Below, one piece after another: positions 63,604-64,000 of a stretch of DNA of 64,000 nt. A program made the position numbers and the translations under genes. The first letter of the stretch is position 1. Each line of letters opens with the position of its first letter. The DNA is from Solwaraspora sp. WMMA2056 (lineage in GTDB: Bacteria > Actinomycetota > Actinomycetes > Mycobacteriales > Micromonosporaceae), in NCBI RefSeq assembly GCF_030345095.1, contig NZ_CP128360.1:2666001-2730000 (forward strand), given 5' to 3'. Under the pieces are notes generated by a model. It did no database searches. It saw only the letters and a list, made by a program, of their open reading frames with translations, and had not been told where the DNA came from.

Positions 63604-63834
63604 TCACCTCGGCCTGACGAAGACGCCCCGCCCTTTGACCACTTGGACGAGGCCCTCGTCTACGAGGACACGCACGGTGTGTAGCACGGTCCCTCGGGCG
63701 AGTCCGTACCGCTGCTGAAGCTGGACGACGCTGGGGATCGGCCGGCCCGGCGGTAGTTCTCCGGCTTCGATCTGGGCGCGAAGCAGGTCCGCGAGTTGGC
63801 GGTAGAGCGGCACCGGCCCGTCCGGATCGATCAC
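63604..63834 (-). CDS. minimal GntR-type winged-helix regulator
   Basis: A 76-residue protein consisting of only a GntR-type winged helix: PLYRQLADLLRAQIEAGELPPG, then LQQRYGLARGTVLHTVRVLVDEGLV, then KGRGVFV. There is no effector domain. It resembles the 90-residue protein at 33157-33429 in size and architecture but is not a close copy. Target unknown. Confidence 0.82.
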   Translation of the reverse strand: MIDPDGPVPLYRQLADLLRAQIEAGELPPGRPIPSVVQLQQRYGLARGTVLHTVRVLVDEGLVQVVKGRGVFVRPR

Positions 63835-63945
63835 GGCCCGAACGATATGCGTTGGCGGCGGGCCACATTCTGTTATGGCAGACCATGGACGACCATGTAC
63901 CGCCAGCGGTAGAGTTCCTTCATCGACGCGGAATGAGGAGGGCCT

Positions 63946-64000
63946 ATGGCCGAGACGTTGGTGGTTGGTCCGCGCCAGCTACCGGGGAGCGGTTTGGTGA
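63946..64000 (+). CDS. partial CDS running off the window end
   Basis: ATG at 63946 preceded by GAGGAGGG. Only 18 codons are visible (MAETLVVGPRQLPGSGLV) with no stop; the protein cannot be identified from these. The GntR-type gene is divergent from it, and their shared spacer (63835-63945) likely carries both promoters. Confidence 0.6.
   Translation, partial: MAETLVVGPRQLPGSGLV

Overview
This window reads as the chromosome of a high-GC actinomycete. Very strong G/C bias at third codon positions, frequent GTG starts, GGAGG-type ribosome sites and ATGA/GTGA gene overlaps all fit. The gene repertoire (MmyB-type regulator beside an SDR, class F sortase, YbjN and DUF5130 proteins, Rv2231c-type CobC, EttA, group 2 truncated haemoglobin) suggests Micromonosporaceae or a near relative. 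That placement is inferred from gene content; no marker gene such as 16S rRNA is present.

Layout. 0.1-3.3 kb: an SDR oxidoreductase divergent from an MmyB-like XRE regulator, then a GAF-SpoIIE phosphatase. 3.3-17.3 kb: a compact nonribosomal peptide cluster. The leftward operon encodes an NRPS of the form C-A-T-TE fused to an MFS exporter, then an acyl/aryl-activating ligase, a second NRPS (C-A-T) and a free acyl carrier protein. Two tandem stand-alone condensation-like proteins are transcribed divergently. By hand alignment the A-domain pockets look glycine-like (second NRPS) and aspartate-like (MFS fusion). The thioesterase carries Cys in place of the usual nucleophilic Ser. A simple model is acyl or aryl loading on the carrier, addition of two residues, TE release and export by the fused transporter.

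17.6-32.3 kb: a pentose locus. A LacI-family regulator and a ChvE/MmsA/MmsB-type sugar ABC importer point left. A second importer (YtfQ/YtfR/YtfT/YjfF, also known as AraUVWZ) followed by araB-araD-araA points right. LacI-type palindromes lie in front of both arms, one overlapping a good promoter, so one regulator probably controls the whole locus in response to arabinose or a related sugar.

32.3-34.2 kb: a small island with a DivIVA-like protein, a 90-residue GntR-type regulator and a small membrane protein; a 19-bp palindrome sits inside a strong promoter. 34.2-43.7 kb: an APC permease and SURF1, then cobalamin genes (cobB, cobC, cobT, cobA) interrupted by an oppositely oriented bifunctional penicillin-binding protein. 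43.8-47.8 kb: otsA and an otsB-GH15 fusion for trehalose metabolism. 48.2-54.0 kb: ettA, a hotdog thioesterase, a hypothetical gene, a YbjN protein, truncated haemoglobin and an MFS transporter. 54.3-56.2 kb: an intact-looking IS607-family element (serine recombinase TnpA plus TnpB). 56.3-64 kb: an MscS channel, HNH endonuclease, class F sortase with a likely surface substrate, amidase, a small membrane protein, DUF5130, a zinc alcohol dehydrogenase, a minimal GntR regulator and the first codons of a gene running off the end.

No rRNA, tRNA or CRISPR array was recognised. Short in-frame tandem repeats (periods of 16-36 bp) recur in several genes and spacers.
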